DNA from: Deminuibacter sp966424055
Lineage (GTDB): Bacteria; Bacteroidota; Bacteroidia; Chitinophagales; Chitinophagaceae
Reading direction: 5' to 3'
Assembly: GCA_966424055.1 (NCBI GenBank)
Contig: CBJLMB010000028.1
Coordinates: 1-64,000 of the forward strand
Length of the DNA stretch: 64,000 bases
The notes under the pieces were generated by a model that saw nothing but the letters and a program-made list of their open reading frames with translations, was not told where the DNA came from and made no database searches. Both the position numbers and the translations under genes were made by a program. Shown here piece by piece: positions 1 through 9,031 of this stretch; the first letter of the stretch is position 1, and every line of letters begins with the position of its first letter.

Positions 1-222
1 GATGAGTAATATTGTGGTACAAGACATTCCTACAACACGATAGTCCCGATTCTCGCTTCCCGATTCCCGCCTGCCTTCCGCCGGTTTGCAAATCAAGCTC
101 ATCACTTTCATGGCAATACGGCTTTAGTCTTATATCCTGCTACCTGCATCTTGCTACCTGTTAAACCTGTTGTATTTTTTCCCGTCCAACCTGCGGTAAT
201 CATTTCTTTAACCCATTTGCAT

Positions 223-230
223 TAGCTTTG
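223..230 (+). promoter_or_regulatory. Candidate -7 promoter element TAGCTTTG
   Basis: Exact match to the Bacteroidota -7 consensus TAnnTTTG. No convincing -33 TTTG is seen at the usual 19-21 base spacing. It sits 5 bases before the ATG of the small exported protein. Confidence 0.3.
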
Positions 231-235
231 CAGGT

Positions 236-652
236 ATGCCCCTGAATTCACGCATAAGCCAGTTCGTATTCAAGCTATTACTGCTTTGTATCTATGGCGC
301 GTTCTTTTCTGTGCAGGGGTATCTGCGTTATACGCAGCCTCTTACCGATTTAAGTAACCGTTATTATTATCATACACCGGCCGGCTATGGCCAGTACCAT
401 GAAAAAGCAGTTCAAACACAGGTAGTTAAGGCGCTGGCTGGCTATCCCAAATCTAAAAAGACCAGCTGGCTCAATAAACGGTTCTCTCCTCAGCCTGTTA
501 TGGCTGTTGAAACAGCTGTTTTCCAGCCTGAGCGGTTTTATTCCATCGTTACACACAGTTATCAATATTACCAGGAGCACATCATCAATACTGCGCTCGG
601 ACATGCATCCCTGCGGGCGCCACCTGTTACAACAGCCATCTCCCGCTGTTAA
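236..652 (+). CDS. Small exported hypothetical protein
   Basis: A 138-residue protein I do not recognise. Residues about 10-28 form a hydrophobic segment (LLLLCIYGAFFSV) that could be a signal peptide or anchor; the rest is polar and Tyr/His-rich. The C-terminus contains LRAPP, a short motif I associate with small Bacteroidota proteins found near metal or drug efflux genes, but that link is from memory and weak. It lies about 190 bases upstream of a TolC-RND-adaptor operon on the same strand, so a link to the envelope or efflux is possible. A good Bacteroidota promoter core (TAGCTTTG, 223-230) ends only 5 bases before the ATG, which would make the message leaderless if this start is right. 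The frame is credible because of its length and hydrophobic N-terminus, but the function is unknown. Confidence 0.5.
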   Translation: MPLNSRISQFVFKLLLLCIYGAFFSVQGYLRYTQPLTDLSNRYYYHTPAGYGQYHEKAVQTQVVKALAGYPKSKKTSWLNKRFSPQPVMAVETAVFQPERFYSIVTHSYQYYQEHIINTALGHASLRAPPVTTAISRC

Positions 653-841
653 AACAGGGTTCTTCTAATTCACAACACATTTCCTTTTTTTCCGGTTAAA
701 GCTGCAGTGGCAGTAATGCTTTGATTGTTCAATCAATTCCGGTATTGCTGCTTTTGTATTCTTTTTAGTCCGCGAGTGATCCGGAACCTGTATATGTTTT
801 AACAGCCGTACAACATTCTTTTTTTCATCAAACAAACATGT

Positions 842-2245
842 ATGGTTGTTTTTAACAGGAAAGCAGCGGTGGTGATACCGGTATGGGTATTACTGCTGAT
901 TGCTGTTCGTGCCGGCGCCCAGGGCAGCAGCGGGTTTACGCTGTCGCAGCTGGTAGATATGGCGGCACATTATTTACCTTCTTTATTACAAAAACAGGCG
1001 CTTATAAACAGTGCCCGGGCTGCTATTACAGATGCCCGGCATACGGCACTGCCTTCTTTAAAAATCAGTGACCAGCTGAACCTTAGCTCAGCCAATAGTG
1101 TTGACGGAACCTACCTGCCGCTGGGAGTTACCGCATCTACTTCCGGGGCCATCCGCAAAGACAATATATACCAGCCGGCAACAGGCAATATCGGCATGCT
1201 GTATGGCGAATATGAACTGGTGAATTTCGGGTTGCGCAAGGCCAGGGTAGACAATGCTGTTTCCAATGCCAGCTTAAGCAGTTCAGATTATACAAGGGAG
1301 CTATACTTGACCAAATTGCGCATCGGTGAATTGTATTTTACCCTGCTGCGCAATCAGTCGCAGCTGGAAATTGACCAGCAGAATATCAACCGGTATAAAT
1401 CAATTTATACCGTGATCCATGCCATCACCAAAAGCGGTATCAGGGCAGGGGTGGATTCTTCCCTGGCCAAGGCCGAATTATCAAAAGCGCAGATCAGTTA
1501 TAACCAGGTGAACGGGCAGATCATGCAGCTGCGCCAGCAAATGGCCATGCTCACCGGTATAGCCGCTGACCAGATCGTGATAGATACAGCCTACCTGCAA
1601 TATGGCCCCGGCGAAAAAGCCGGCTGGGATATGGCTGGTGTAGATACTTCAGGTAACCCACTGGTAGATTATTACCGTAAACAGCGCGATGTATACGAAT
1701 CCACTTCCAACCTGATCAAAAAAACTTACCTGCCTAAAATTATGCTGGCAGGTGGTTTCTGGGGCAGGGGATCCAGTATAGACTACACTGATCAGTATAA
1801 AGCACTTACCACGGGGCTTGGTTTTCAGCGGTACAATTATGCTGCCGGTGTTTCTTTTGTGTACAACCTGTTTGATGGCGTACACCGGAAAGATAAACTG
1901 GCCATTAATAAATACAATGTACAGGCCAGTGATTATGCCATACAACAACAGGAATTGTCGCTGAATACGGCCCTTCAGCAGGCGCAAACGGCTATTAGTA
2001 TAGCAGAGAAAAACCTGCAGGAGCTGCCCGTGCAATTGCAGGCTGCCAAAGATGCTTTTGAGCAGAAAACGGCACAGTACAAGGCCGGTGTGATCAACCT
2101 GGTTGATTTAACCAATGCCTCTTTTGTACTATACCGTGCACAGACAGATTATGTGCAAACGATGAACGATTGGTTACAGGCCAACCTCAATAAGGCAGCA
2201 GCACAGGGCAACCTGGATCAGTTTATACAATCAGTTAAAAGATAA
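842..2245 (+). CDS. TolC-family outer-membrane efflux protein
   Basis: A 467-residue outer-membrane channel of the TolC/OEP family, the exit duct of a tripartite efflux pump. Residues 1-26 are a signal peptide ending near AGAQG. The mature part is mostly long amphipathic helix with the two-fold repeat usual for the family, including the late repeat around VQLQAAKDAFEQKTAQYKAG and the following LVDLTNASF segment, a typical OEP C-terminal motif. The length is normal. It is followed 5 bases later by the RND pump gene and then the adaptor gene, so the three form one operon. The ATG at 842 gives an intact signal peptide. Substrate not inferable. Confidence 0.9.
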   Translation: MVVFNRKAAVVIPVWVLLLIAVRAGAQGSSGFTLSQLVDMAAHYLPSLLQKQALINSARAAITDARHTALPSLKISDQLNLSSANSVDGTYLPLGVTASTSGAIRKDNIYQPATGNIGMLYGEYELVNFGLRKARVDNAVSNASLSSSDYTRELYLTKLRIGELYFTLLRNQSQLEIDQQNINRYKSIYTVIHAITKSGIRAGVDSSLAKAELSKAQISYNQVNGQIMQLRQQMAMLTGIAADQIVIDTAYLQYGPGEKAGWDMAGVDTSGNPLVDYYRKQRDVYESTSNLIKKTYLPKIMLAGGFWGRGSSIDYTDQYKALTTGLGFQRYNYAAGVSFVYNLFDGVHRKDKLAINKYNVQASDYAIQQQELSLNTALQQAQTAISIAEKNLQELPVQLQAAKDAFEQKTAQYKAGVINLVDLTNASFVLYRAQTDYVQTMNDWLQANLNKAAAQGNLDQFIQSVKR

Positions 2246-2250
2246 TCAAT

Positions 2251-5200
2251 ATGGTAAGAGCAGCTTTAAAAAGGCCAATCACTGTATTGGTGCTTTTTAT
2301 GGGTTTACTGTTGTTCTCGGTAATAGCAGTGAAAACCATACCGATCGATATTTTTCCCAAACTCAATTTGCCCACCATTTATGTAATTGAACAATATGGT
2401 GGTATGTCGCCCAAGCAAATGGAGGGTTTTTTTGCTACACGTATGCAGGACCAGTTTCTGTATGTGAACGGCATCAAGAACATCGAAAGCAAAAACATAC
2501 AGGGGCTTTCCCTGATAAAACTCAGTTTTTACGAAAGCACCGATATGGCCGAAGCCTCGGCCCAGGTGGCGCTGCAGGTGAACAGAACGATGGCATTTTT
2601 TCCGCCGGGTTCACTGCCGCCACAGGTAGTGCGTTTCGATGCATCATCGCTGCCGGTGGGTGAGCTCGTGTTCAGCAGTAAAAGCAAATCGCTGAAAGAG
2701 ATGTTCGACCTGGTGCTTACACGCATCCGCCCTTTGTTCGCTACCGTACCGGGCTTATCAGCATCCCCTCCTTTTGGTTCCAATGCACGTACAGTAGTGG
2801 TGAATGTAGACCCGCAAAAACTGCGCAGCTTCAATATTTCACCCGACCAGGTAGTGGAGGCCATTGCTAAGAACAACGTGATCTCTCCCTCCGGTAACCT
2901 GCGTGTCGGCAATACAATGTATGTGACATCAGTGAATTCACTGGAGCAGAAAGTGCAGCATTTTGAAGACATTCCCATCGCTACCAGCGGTGCTACTTCT
3001 GTATTTGTACGGGATATTGCCCGTGTGGCAGATGCAGCAGATATTACGGTAGACTATGCACTGGTAAACGGCAAACGCTCTGTGTATATCCCCGTGGTAA
3101 AAACGGCCGATGCCTCTACCTGGGAAGTAGTACAGAGCCTGAAAAAGAAAATGCCCGAAATGAAAAGCCTGTTGCCCGGCGATGTGGATATGAGTTACGA
3201 ATTCGACCAGTCTGTATTCGTGATCAATTCTGCCAAAAGCCTGATGACCGAAGGTATACTGGGCGCCGTGCTTACAGGTTTAATGGTGCTGCTGTTCCTG
3301 CGCGACTGGCGCAGCAGCCTGGTGGTGATCATCACCATCCCCGTTGCCGTGCTGAGTGCAGTATTCTTCCTGAAGCTTTGCGGGCAAACCATCAATATTA
3401 TGACGCTGAGTGGTATGGCACTGGCCATTGGTATACTGGTAGACCAGGCCACGGTAACCATAGAAAATATTCACCAACACCTGGAAATGGGCAAATCAAA
3501 GCGGCGGGCCATATTGGATGCCTGTACGGAAATATCCTTCCCGCTGCTTTTGATCCTGCTCTGTATCCTGGCCGTGTTTGCACCTTCTTTCGTAATGACC
3601 GGGGTGCCCAAAGCCATGTTCCTGCCGCTGTCTCTTTCGATTGCTTTTGCGATGATCGTTTCTTTTGTGGCCGCTCAAACACTGGTACCTGTAGTGGCCA
3701 ACTGGCTGCTGAAGGCAGAAATGTACCAGTACCACCATGAACAGGATCATGCACATGCAGGCATGGCCCTCGATACCGGCGAGGTGGCAGAAGTGAACAG
3801 GCATACCGAAGAAGAAATAACCCACCCGGAAAAGAACAGTTTTTTCCAGCGTATCAAAACAAAACTGGGCAACCAGCTGGAGACATGGATGCCCAGGCGC
3901 AGGTGGATCGTGATCAGCTACCTGGTACTGGCTTTTACCGCAGCGGGTATATGCTTTGTGGTTATTGGTAAAGACCTGCTGCCCAAAACCAATAACGGGC
4001 AATTGCAGCTGCGTTTACGCGAGCCCGATGGTACAAGGCTTGAAGAAACAGAGCGTTTAGTAAAAGCGGTGCTGGCTATTATCGATTCAACTGTTCAGCA
4101 GCATGTGGCTATCAGCTCGGCCTATGTGGGATTGGTGCCCAGTAACTTTGGCACCAGCAACCTGTATGTGTTTACTGCGGGTACCAATGAAGCCGTGCTG
4201 CAGATAAACCTGGATGAACACTACAAGGTAAAAATCGATCAGCTGAAAGAACAGCTCAGGCAAAACATCCTGCAGGCCTACCCGCAGCTGCGGCTTTCTT
4301 TTGAACCGATAGAACTTACTGAAAAAATCATGGCACAGGGTGCTTCCACACCCATCGAGGTAAGGATAGCCGGAAAAAATTATGCAGATATATCCGGCTA
4401 TGGAAAAAAGATACTGGAGGAAATGAAGCAGATACCCTTCCTGCGCGATGTGCAGATCGCACAGCCGCAGGATGTGCCCAATATCAATATCCAGGTAGAC
4501 CGGCTGAAGCTGGCACAGATGGGATTGAGCATGGATAGGGTATCGAAAAGCATTACCGATGCCACTTCTTCCAGCCGCTATACCAATAAGAATCTCTGGC
4601 TGGATGAAAACGCCGCTTACTCCTACCAAACCCAGGTGCAGGTGCCTGAGTATATGATGAACTCGATCACGCAGATGAACGCGATACCGCTGGTGCCTGG
4701 TACGGTAAGGCCTGTACTTTCTGATGTGGCAGCTTTGTCTATCGATACCATCCCCGGCGAATACGACCGGTCAGGGCCACGAAGGTTTATTACGCTCAGT
4801 GCCAATATTTATGGAAAAGACCTGGGTGCTGCAACCGCAGCAGTAGAAAAAGCGATACGCAAAGCCGGAACACCACCTGTGGGGCTGGTAACAGAAGTAA
4901 AAGGAATGTCTTCACTGCTTACTGAAACACTGGCATCATTGCAAAGTGGTTTACTCGCTGCGATCGTGGTGATATTGCTGCTGCTGGCAGCCAATTACCA
5001 GTCGTTCGGTTTATCGCTGGCAGTGCTGGCTACAGTGCCTGCTGTATTACTGGGTGCTATGCTAATGTTGCTGGCAACCGGTGCCACGCTTAACCTGCAG
5101 TCTTATATGGGTATCATCATGTCAACAGGTGTATCGGTGGCCAATGCCATTCTTATTGTAACCAATGCCGAGAAGCTACGGCTGGAATACAAAGATCCGT

Positions 5201-5460
5201 TTAAAGCGGCAACAGTGGCTGCCAGTATCCGTCTGCGTCCTATCCTGATGACGAGCCTGGCCATGATCGCAGGTATGATCCCCATGGCGAGTGGCCTGGG
5301 TGAAGCCGGCGACCAGTCTGCACCACTGGGCCGTGCCGTGATCGGCGGGCTGATCGCTTCCACCTGTGCGGCATTGTGGATAGTACCGCTGGTATATGGC
5401 TGGGTACAACAGAAAAAATCATTCGAAGATGTATCCTTATTACCTCACACAAACGAATAA
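2251..5460 (+). CDS. RND family efflux transporter permease (AcrB/CusA superfamily)
   Basis: A 1069-residue inner-membrane pump that would export substrate across the envelope using proton-motive force, with the TolC protein and adaptor beside it. It starts with the usual cytoplasmic stretch and TM1 (VRAALKRPITVLVLFMGLLL), has two large periplasmic loops and 12 expected TM segments, and is of family length. TM4 reads LVDQATVTIENI, so the first of the paired acidic relay residues is present (D398) but the second is Q399. In the TM10 region GVSVANAILIV has Ala964 where AcrB has Lys940. The central cytoplasmic loop is His/Glu-rich (residues about 490-525). Five bases separate it from tolC. The pump class is certain; the substrate (drug, metal or lipid) is not. 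Confidence 0.93.
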   Translation: MVRAALKRPITVLVLFMGLLLFSVIAVKTIPIDIFPKLNLPTIYVIEQYGGMSPKQMEGFFATRMQDQFLYVNGIKNIESKNIQGLSLIKLSFYESTDMAEASAQVALQVNRTMAFFPPGSLPPQVVRFDASSLPVGELVFSSKSKSLKEMFDLVLTRIRPLFATVPGLSASPPFGSNARTVVVNVDPQKLRSFNISPDQVVEAIAKNNVISPSGNLRVGNTMYVTSVNSLEQKVQHFEDIPIATSGATSVFVRDIARVADAADITVDYALVNGKRSVYIPVVKTADASTWEVVQSLKKKMPEMKSLLPGDVDMSYEFDQSVFVINSAKSLMTEGILGAVLTGLMVLLFLRDWRSSLVVIITIPVAVLSAVFFLKLCGQTINIMTLSGMALAIGILVDQATVTIENIHQHLEMGKSKRRAILDACTEISFPLLLILLCILAVFAPSFVMTGVPKAMFLPLSLSIAFAMIVSFVAAQTLVPVVANWLLKAEMYQYHHEQDHAHAGMALDTGEVAEVNRHTEEEITHPEKNSFFQRIKTKLGNQLETWMPRRRWIVISYLVLAFTAAGICFVVIGKDLLPKTNNGQLQLRLREPDGTRLEETERLVKAVLAIIDSTVQQHVAISSAYVGLVPSNFGTSNLYVFTAGTNEAVLQINLDEHYKVKIDQLKEQLRQNILQAYPQLRLSFEPIELTEKIMAQGASTPIEVRIAGKNYADISGYGKKILEEMKQIPFLRDVQIAQPQDVPNINIQVDRLKLAQMGLSMDRVSKSITDATSSSRYTNKNLWLDENAAYSYQTQVQVPEYMMNSITQMNAIPLVPGTVRPVLSDVAALSIDTIPGEYDRSGPRRFITLSANIYGKDLGAATAAVEKAIRKAGTPPVGLVTEVKGMSSLLTETLASLQSGLLAAIVVILLLLAANYQSFGLSLAVLATVPAVLLGAMLMLLATGATLNLQSYMGIIMSTGVSVANAILIVTNAEKLRLEYKDPFKAATVAASIRLRPILMTSLAMIAGMIPMASGLGEAGDQSAPLGRAVIGGLIASTCAALWIVPLVYGWVQQKKSFEDVSLLPHTNE

Positions 5461-5476
5461 TCAAATCGCAATAAAT

Positions 5477-6559
5477 ATGAAACAATATATTTTTCTGGGT
5501 GCGGTACTGGCCAGTCTGTTCACGGCCTGCGCTGATTCGCCTGCGGCGGAAAATCCCAAAACAACAAAAAAGCCTGCTGCATTGCATTATAATCTTTATA
5601 AAGTAAGCAATGCACCGGTGGAAGAAACGGTAAAGCTGCCTGCACAGTTAACCGCCTACCAGGAAGTAAGCATTTTTCCCAAAGTAAATGGTTATGTAAA
5701 ACAGGTGCTGGTCGATATCGGGTCAAGGGTGCACAAGGGACAGCTGCTGATGACACTGGAAGCACCCGAACTGCAACAGGCAAGTATGCAGGCAAGGGAA
5801 AAATATGCGCAATACAAAGCGAATTACACCATCAGTAAAGAAAACTATTCCCGGTTGTACGAAGCCTACCAGACACCGGGCGCTATTTCACCAATGGATC
5901 TTGCATCGGCCAAGGCGAAAATGCTTGCAGACAGTGCACTGTGTAATGCCGAAAAAGTAAACTGGCAGATGCAGGAAACCATGCTCGCTTACCTGCAGGT
6001 GACAGCACCTTTCGATGGTGTGATCACCGACAGGAATGTTCACCCCGGTGCCTTGGTAAGCGCTGCAGGGAAAGATACAAGGCCTATGCTCGAGCTGAAG
6101 CAGATAGACCACCTGCGTTTGCAGGTAGATGTGCCTGAAAGCATTGCTGCCACGTTGACCACCAACCAGCCGGTGAGTTTTTTCCTGAGTGCTTTTCCCG
6201 GTAAAAAAATGACAGCCAATATTACCAGGAAATCCATGAATGTAAATCTCCAGTACCGCACAGAACGGATAGAGCTGGATGTATGGAATAAAGAAGGCGT
6301 ACTAACACCCGGTATGTACGCTGATGTTACACTTGATGCAAGGGGCAGCAAAGATGCGCTTACCGTTCCCTCAACAGCCGTGGTTACTTCTACTGAAAGA
6401 AAATATGTGATCGTGGTAAGAGAAGGTAAGGCCGCCAGGATAGATGTAATCACCGGTAATGCCAGCAATGGCAAGGTGGAAATATTCGGCAGCCTGAAGG
6501 CTGGTGAAGAAGTGATTGATAATGCCAATGATGAAATAAAAGAAGGTACAAAGATCTGA
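5477..6559 (+). CDS. RND efflux periplasmic adaptor (HlyD/MFP family lipoprotein)
   Basis: A 360-residue periplasmic adaptor that should bridge the RND pump and the TolC channel. The ATG at 5477 is chosen over an earlier in-frame ATG at 5396 because it gives a lipoprotein signal with lipobox LFTAC (Cys19) and leaves 16 bases after the pump gene, whereas the longer frame overlaps it. The biotinyl-lipoyl-like halves (VNGYVKQVLVDIGSRVHKGQ and APFDGVITDRNVHPGALV) flank an alpha-helical hairpin, followed by a beta-barrel and membrane-proximal domain ending GEEVIDNANDEIKEGTKI. Third gene of the operon, with a terminator about 80 bases downstream. Confidence 0.92.
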   Translation: MKQYIFLGAVLASLFTACADSPAAENPKTTKKPAALHYNLYKVSNAPVEETVKLPAQLTAYQEVSIFPKVNGYVKQVLVDIGSRVHKGQLLMTLEAPELQQASMQAREKYAQYKANYTISKENYSRLYEAYQTPGAISPMDLASAKAKMLADSALCNAEKVNWQMQETMLAYLQVTAPFDGVITDRNVHPGALVSAAGKDTRPMLELKQIDHLRLQVDVPESIAATLTTNQPVSFFLSAFPGKKMTANITRKSMNVNLQYRTERIELDVWNKEGVLTPGMYADVTLDARGSKDALTVPSTAVVTSTERKYVIVVREGKAARIDVITGNASNGKVEIFGSLKAGEEVIDNANDEIKEGTKI

Positions 6560-6640
6560 AGCGTATAAACAATTACGGATCAGCTAGGCAGACCGTTTTT
6601 CAATCCTGAACTTTTTTTCAGCAGTAGTTTTGGTTTTGAT

Positions 6641-6671
6641 AAGCCTGCCCCATTCCTGGGGCGGGCTTTTT
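6641..6671 (+). terminator. Intrinsic terminator after the efflux operon
   Basis: Stem AAGCCTGCCCC / GGGGCGGGCTT with a 6-base loop and one G-T wobble, followed by a T run. It lies between convergent genes and could serve both the efflux operon and the acetyltransferase. Confidence 0.8.
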
Positions 6672-6682
6672 ATCGTAGCAGG

Positions 6683-7147
6683 CTATGGCAGTGTTGACGG
6701 TACTGTTCTGATCATTTCAATATGATCGATGCCGTCTTCATCATATATATCACTGCTTTGGCGGAAGCCGAAAGATGCATAAAATTTTTTCAGGTAAAGT
6801 TGTGCACCTATTTTAATATCCCCCTCACCAAACAGGTGGAAGCATGCATCAATAGCCCGGGCAATCAGCTGCCGCCCTGCACCCACACTGCGGTAGGCCG
6901 GTGAGCTTACTACGCGGCCGATAGACATTTGCGGGTATGATATGCCCGGCGGCACCAGCCTGGCATAGGCTGCCAGTTTATCCTGTTGCCATAGCATCAG
7001 GTGATGGCAGTGCTGATCTTTATTGTCAGCATCCAGGAACACGCAATTTTGTTCCACCACAAAAACCTCGCTGCGCAAACGGAGAATGGCATACAGTTCG
7101 TGTGGCGTTAATTCAGTAAAAAAACGACAGCCGGGTGTTAGTTCCAT
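6683..7147 (-). CDS. elaA: GNAT N-acetyltransferase, ElaA family
   Basis: A 154-residue single-domain GNAT acetyltransferase. The N-terminal half carries the ElaA-type signature LYAILRLRSEVFVVEQNCVF followed by HHLMLW. The acetyl-CoA binding segment IGRVVSSPAYRSVGAGRQLI matches the GNAT RxxGxG/A loop, and the C-terminus has FYASFGFRQSSDIYDEDGIDHIEM, also typical of ElaA. Length and motif order fit the whole family. The acetyl acceptor of ElaA proteins is unknown. It faces the efflux operon across a shared terminator and has a palindromic repeat just upstream. Confidence 0.88.
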   Translation of the reverse strand: MELTPGCRFFTELTPHELYAILRLRSEVFVVEQNCVFLDADNKDQHCHHLMLWQQDKLAAYARLVPPGISYPQMSIGRVVSSPAYRSVGAGRQLIARAIDACFHLFGEGDIKIGAQLYLKKFYASFGFRQSSDIYDEDGIDHIEMIRTVPSTLP

Positions 7148-7173
7148 TGCTTGTTGTATTTATAAATGAGGAT

Positions 7174-7237
7174 GCAGCCGGAGGCTGCAGGGATAATTGC
7201 CGCCCGCGGGACGCGGGCGGCTGTAGGCTCCCGCTGC
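7174..7237. repeat. REP-like nested palindromic element
   Basis: A 64-base imperfect palindrome between elaA and rarA. The outer arms GCAGCCGGAGGCTGCAG (7174-7190) and CTGTAGGCTCCCGCTGC (7221-7237) pair with three mismatches. Inside are two perfect hairpins: GCAGCC-GGA-GGCTGC (7174-7188) and GCCGCCCGC-GGGAC-GCGGGCGGC (7199-7221). It is much richer in G+C than the neighbouring sequence. Confidence 0.7.
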
Positions 7238-7249
7238 AATACCCGCCGG

Positions 7250-8530
7250 TCAATACCCGTATTTGTCTTTCCACAAACCTTTCAGGTAACGGCGCAGCTC
7301 TTCTTCCCGGGCATTTTTCCCGGGATCATAAAAACGCGTACCGCTGAGCTTTTCAGGCAGGTACTCCTGTTCGGCAAAATTGCCTTCAAAGGAATGGGCA
7401 TATTTATAGCCTTTGCCATAATCCATGTCTTTCATCAGCCGGGTAGGGGCATTGCGTATATGCAGCGGCACCGGCAGATCGCCATATTGCTTTACTGCTG
7501 CCAACGCTTCACCAATGGCGGCATAAGAAGCATTGCTTTTGGATGAAGAAGCCAGGTAAGTGGCACATTGCGCTAAAATGATCCTCGATTCAGGATAGCC
7601 TATTTTATTCACGGCATCAAAACAGGCATTGGCCAGCAGCAATGCATTGGCATTGGCATTGCCCACATCTTCACTCGCAAAAATAACCATGCGGCGGGCG
7701 ATGAACTTTACATCTTCACCACCCTCAATCATACGCGCCAGCCAGTACACCGCACCATTGGGATCGCTGCCGCGCATGCTTTTGATAAAAGCAGAGATAA
7801 TATCGTAATGCTGCTCGCCCTGTTTATCGTATAAGGCTACACGTTTCTGTGCTACTTTCATTACCAGCTCATCAGTGATCTCCACCGGCTCGCGCTGGTT
7901 ATTCCATTGCAATGCCTGCGTTACCACCAGCTCGAATAAATTGAGCAGCTTACGTGCATCGCCACCGGAAATATTGATCAGGGCTGCTGTTTCTTTCAGT
8001 TCAATATGGTGCTGCTGCAGCAGTTCGTCTTTTGCCATGGACTGTTGCAGCAGTTTAACCAGGTCATCCTGCGACAGCGCTTTCAGCACATACACCTGGC
8101 TCCGGCTGAGCAAGGCGGCATTTACTTCAAAAGACGGATTTTCGGTCGTGGCGCCGATCAGTGTGATCGTGCCTTTTTCCACTGCGCCCAGCAGTGCATC
8201 CTGCTGACCTTTGTTGAAACGGTGAATTTCATCGATAAATAAAATGGCATGCGATTGCAGCCTGGCCGTTTCAATCACTTCACGCACATCTTTTACACCA
8301 CTGCTGATCGCACTCAGCTGGTAAAAAGGCACCTGCAATGTATGGGCAATAATATTGGCAATAGTGGTTTTGCCCACACCGGGCGGTCCCCACAATATCA
8401 TAGATGGAATATTGCCGTTGTCAATGGCACTGCGCAGAATACTGCCCTTGCCGGTCAGGTGCTCCTGCCCAACCAGCTCGTCCAGCGTTTCAGGACGTAC
8501 ACGTTCTGCCAGCGGTGTTGCATTTTTCAT
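7250..8530 (-). CDS. rarA: Replication-associated recombination protein A (RarA/MgsA AAA+ ATPase)
   Basis: A 426-residue AAA+ ATPase of the RarA/MgsA/WRNIP1 family, which acts at stalled replication forks and is related to clamp-loader subunits. The start MKNATPLAERVRPETLDELVGQ is the conserved family N-terminus. Walker A is GPPGVGKT (residues 48-55), Walker B is LFIDEIHRF (about 97-105), sensor 1 lies in ITLIGATTENPSFEV, and the C-terminal tetramerisation domain includes ISAFIKSMRGSDPNGAVYWLARMIEGGED, a hallmark of the family. The length is normal. Transcribed alone; the divergent PadR gene starts 168 bases away. Confidence 0.96.
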   Translation of the reverse strand: MKNATPLAERVRPETLDELVGQEHLTGKGSILRSAIDNGNIPSMILWGPPGVGKTTIANIIAHTLQVPFYQLSAISSGVKDVREVIETARLQSHAILFIDEIHRFNKGQQDALLGAVEKGTITLIGATTENPSFEVNAALLSRSQVYVLKALSQDDLVKLLQQSMAKDELLQQHHIELKETAALINISGGDARKLLNLFELVVTQALQWNNQREPVEITDELVMKVAQKRVALYDKQGEQHYDIISAFIKSMRGSDPNGAVYWLARMIEGGEDVKFIARRMVIFASEDVGNANANALLLANACFDAVNKIGYPESRIILAQCATYLASSSKSNASYAAIGEALAAVKQYGDLPVPLHIRNAPTRLMKDMDYGKGYKYAHSFEGNFAEQEYLPEKLSGTRFYDPGKNAREEELRRYLKGLWKDKYGY

Positions 8531-8653
8531 CTCACTCTGTATTTGGAAAAAATGGCTGCATTTACTGCAGTCCGCTGCCGGTTTTTTTACCGGCTGGCCA
8601 ATTCATTTTCTGCAAATTAATTAATCATACAGACAATACTAAAATTTTTAGTT

Positions 8654-8672
8654 TGCATAAATTAGTTATGCA
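8654..8672. promoter_or_regulatory. Candidate PadR operator (TGCATAA-N5-TTATGCA)
   Basis: A perfect 7-base inverted repeat with a 5-base spacer, ending 26 bases before the padR ATG. Position and dyad symmetry suit autoregulation by a dimeric winged-helix regulator. The protein link is inference. Confidence 0.45.
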
Positions 8673-8697
8673 TCGGTAAATTAGGTATATTTACTGT

Positions 8698-9030
8698 ATG
8701 GATAAAAGAGCATTGTTCAAAGGATGCCTTGAACCGGTTGTACTGCAACTGCTGCATGAGCAGGGACGGATGTACGGCTATGAAATAACACAGAAAGTGA
8801 AAGAGATCACTGCCGGTGAACTGATCATCACCGAAGGAGCCCTGTATCCCCTGCTGCACAGGCTGGAAGCCGAAAACCTGGTAGAAGTGGAAACAGAGAA
8901 TATCGGTAACCGCATCCGTAAATATTATTCGCTCACCAGGGCCGGTAAAAAACAACGCTCAGTTGCCGCAGCCGAATTATCGGGTTTTATAAAGGCCCTG
9001 CAATTGATATTACACCCTAAAACCAGCTGA
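8698..9030 (+). CDS. PadR family transcriptional regulator
   Basis: A 110-residue winged-helix repressor of the PadR family (short class). The helix-turn-helix region LEPVVLQLLHEQGRMYGYEI followed by LIITEGALYPLLHRLEAENLVE is the PadR signature, and the KYYSLTRAGKK motif forms the wing. The C-terminal helix would dimerise. The gene directly downstream begins 1 base after its stop codon and encodes a membrane protein, the usual PadR arrangement in Bacteroidota in which the regulator controls its own membrane partner. A perfect inverted repeat upstream (8654-8672) is a likely operator. Confidence 0.93.
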   Translation: MDKRALFKGCLEPVVLQLLHEQGRMYGYEITQKVKEITAGELIITEGALYPLLHRLEAENLVEVETENIGNRIRKYYSLTRAGKKQRSVAAAELSGFIKALQLILHPKTS

Positions 9031-9031
9031 A

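Noticed and set aside
1..222. Possible gene or RNA in the first 222 bases
   Set aside because: No frame with a start, no tRNA cloverleaf and no strong hairpin was found.
3378..4002. Several frames of 118-168 residues opposite or offset to the RND gene
   Set aside because: All lie inside the conserved pump gene, lack domains, and reflect its codon bias.
5396..5476. Longer N-terminus for the efflux adaptor
   Set aside because: It overlaps the pump gene and would hide the lipoprotein signal, which starts at 5477.
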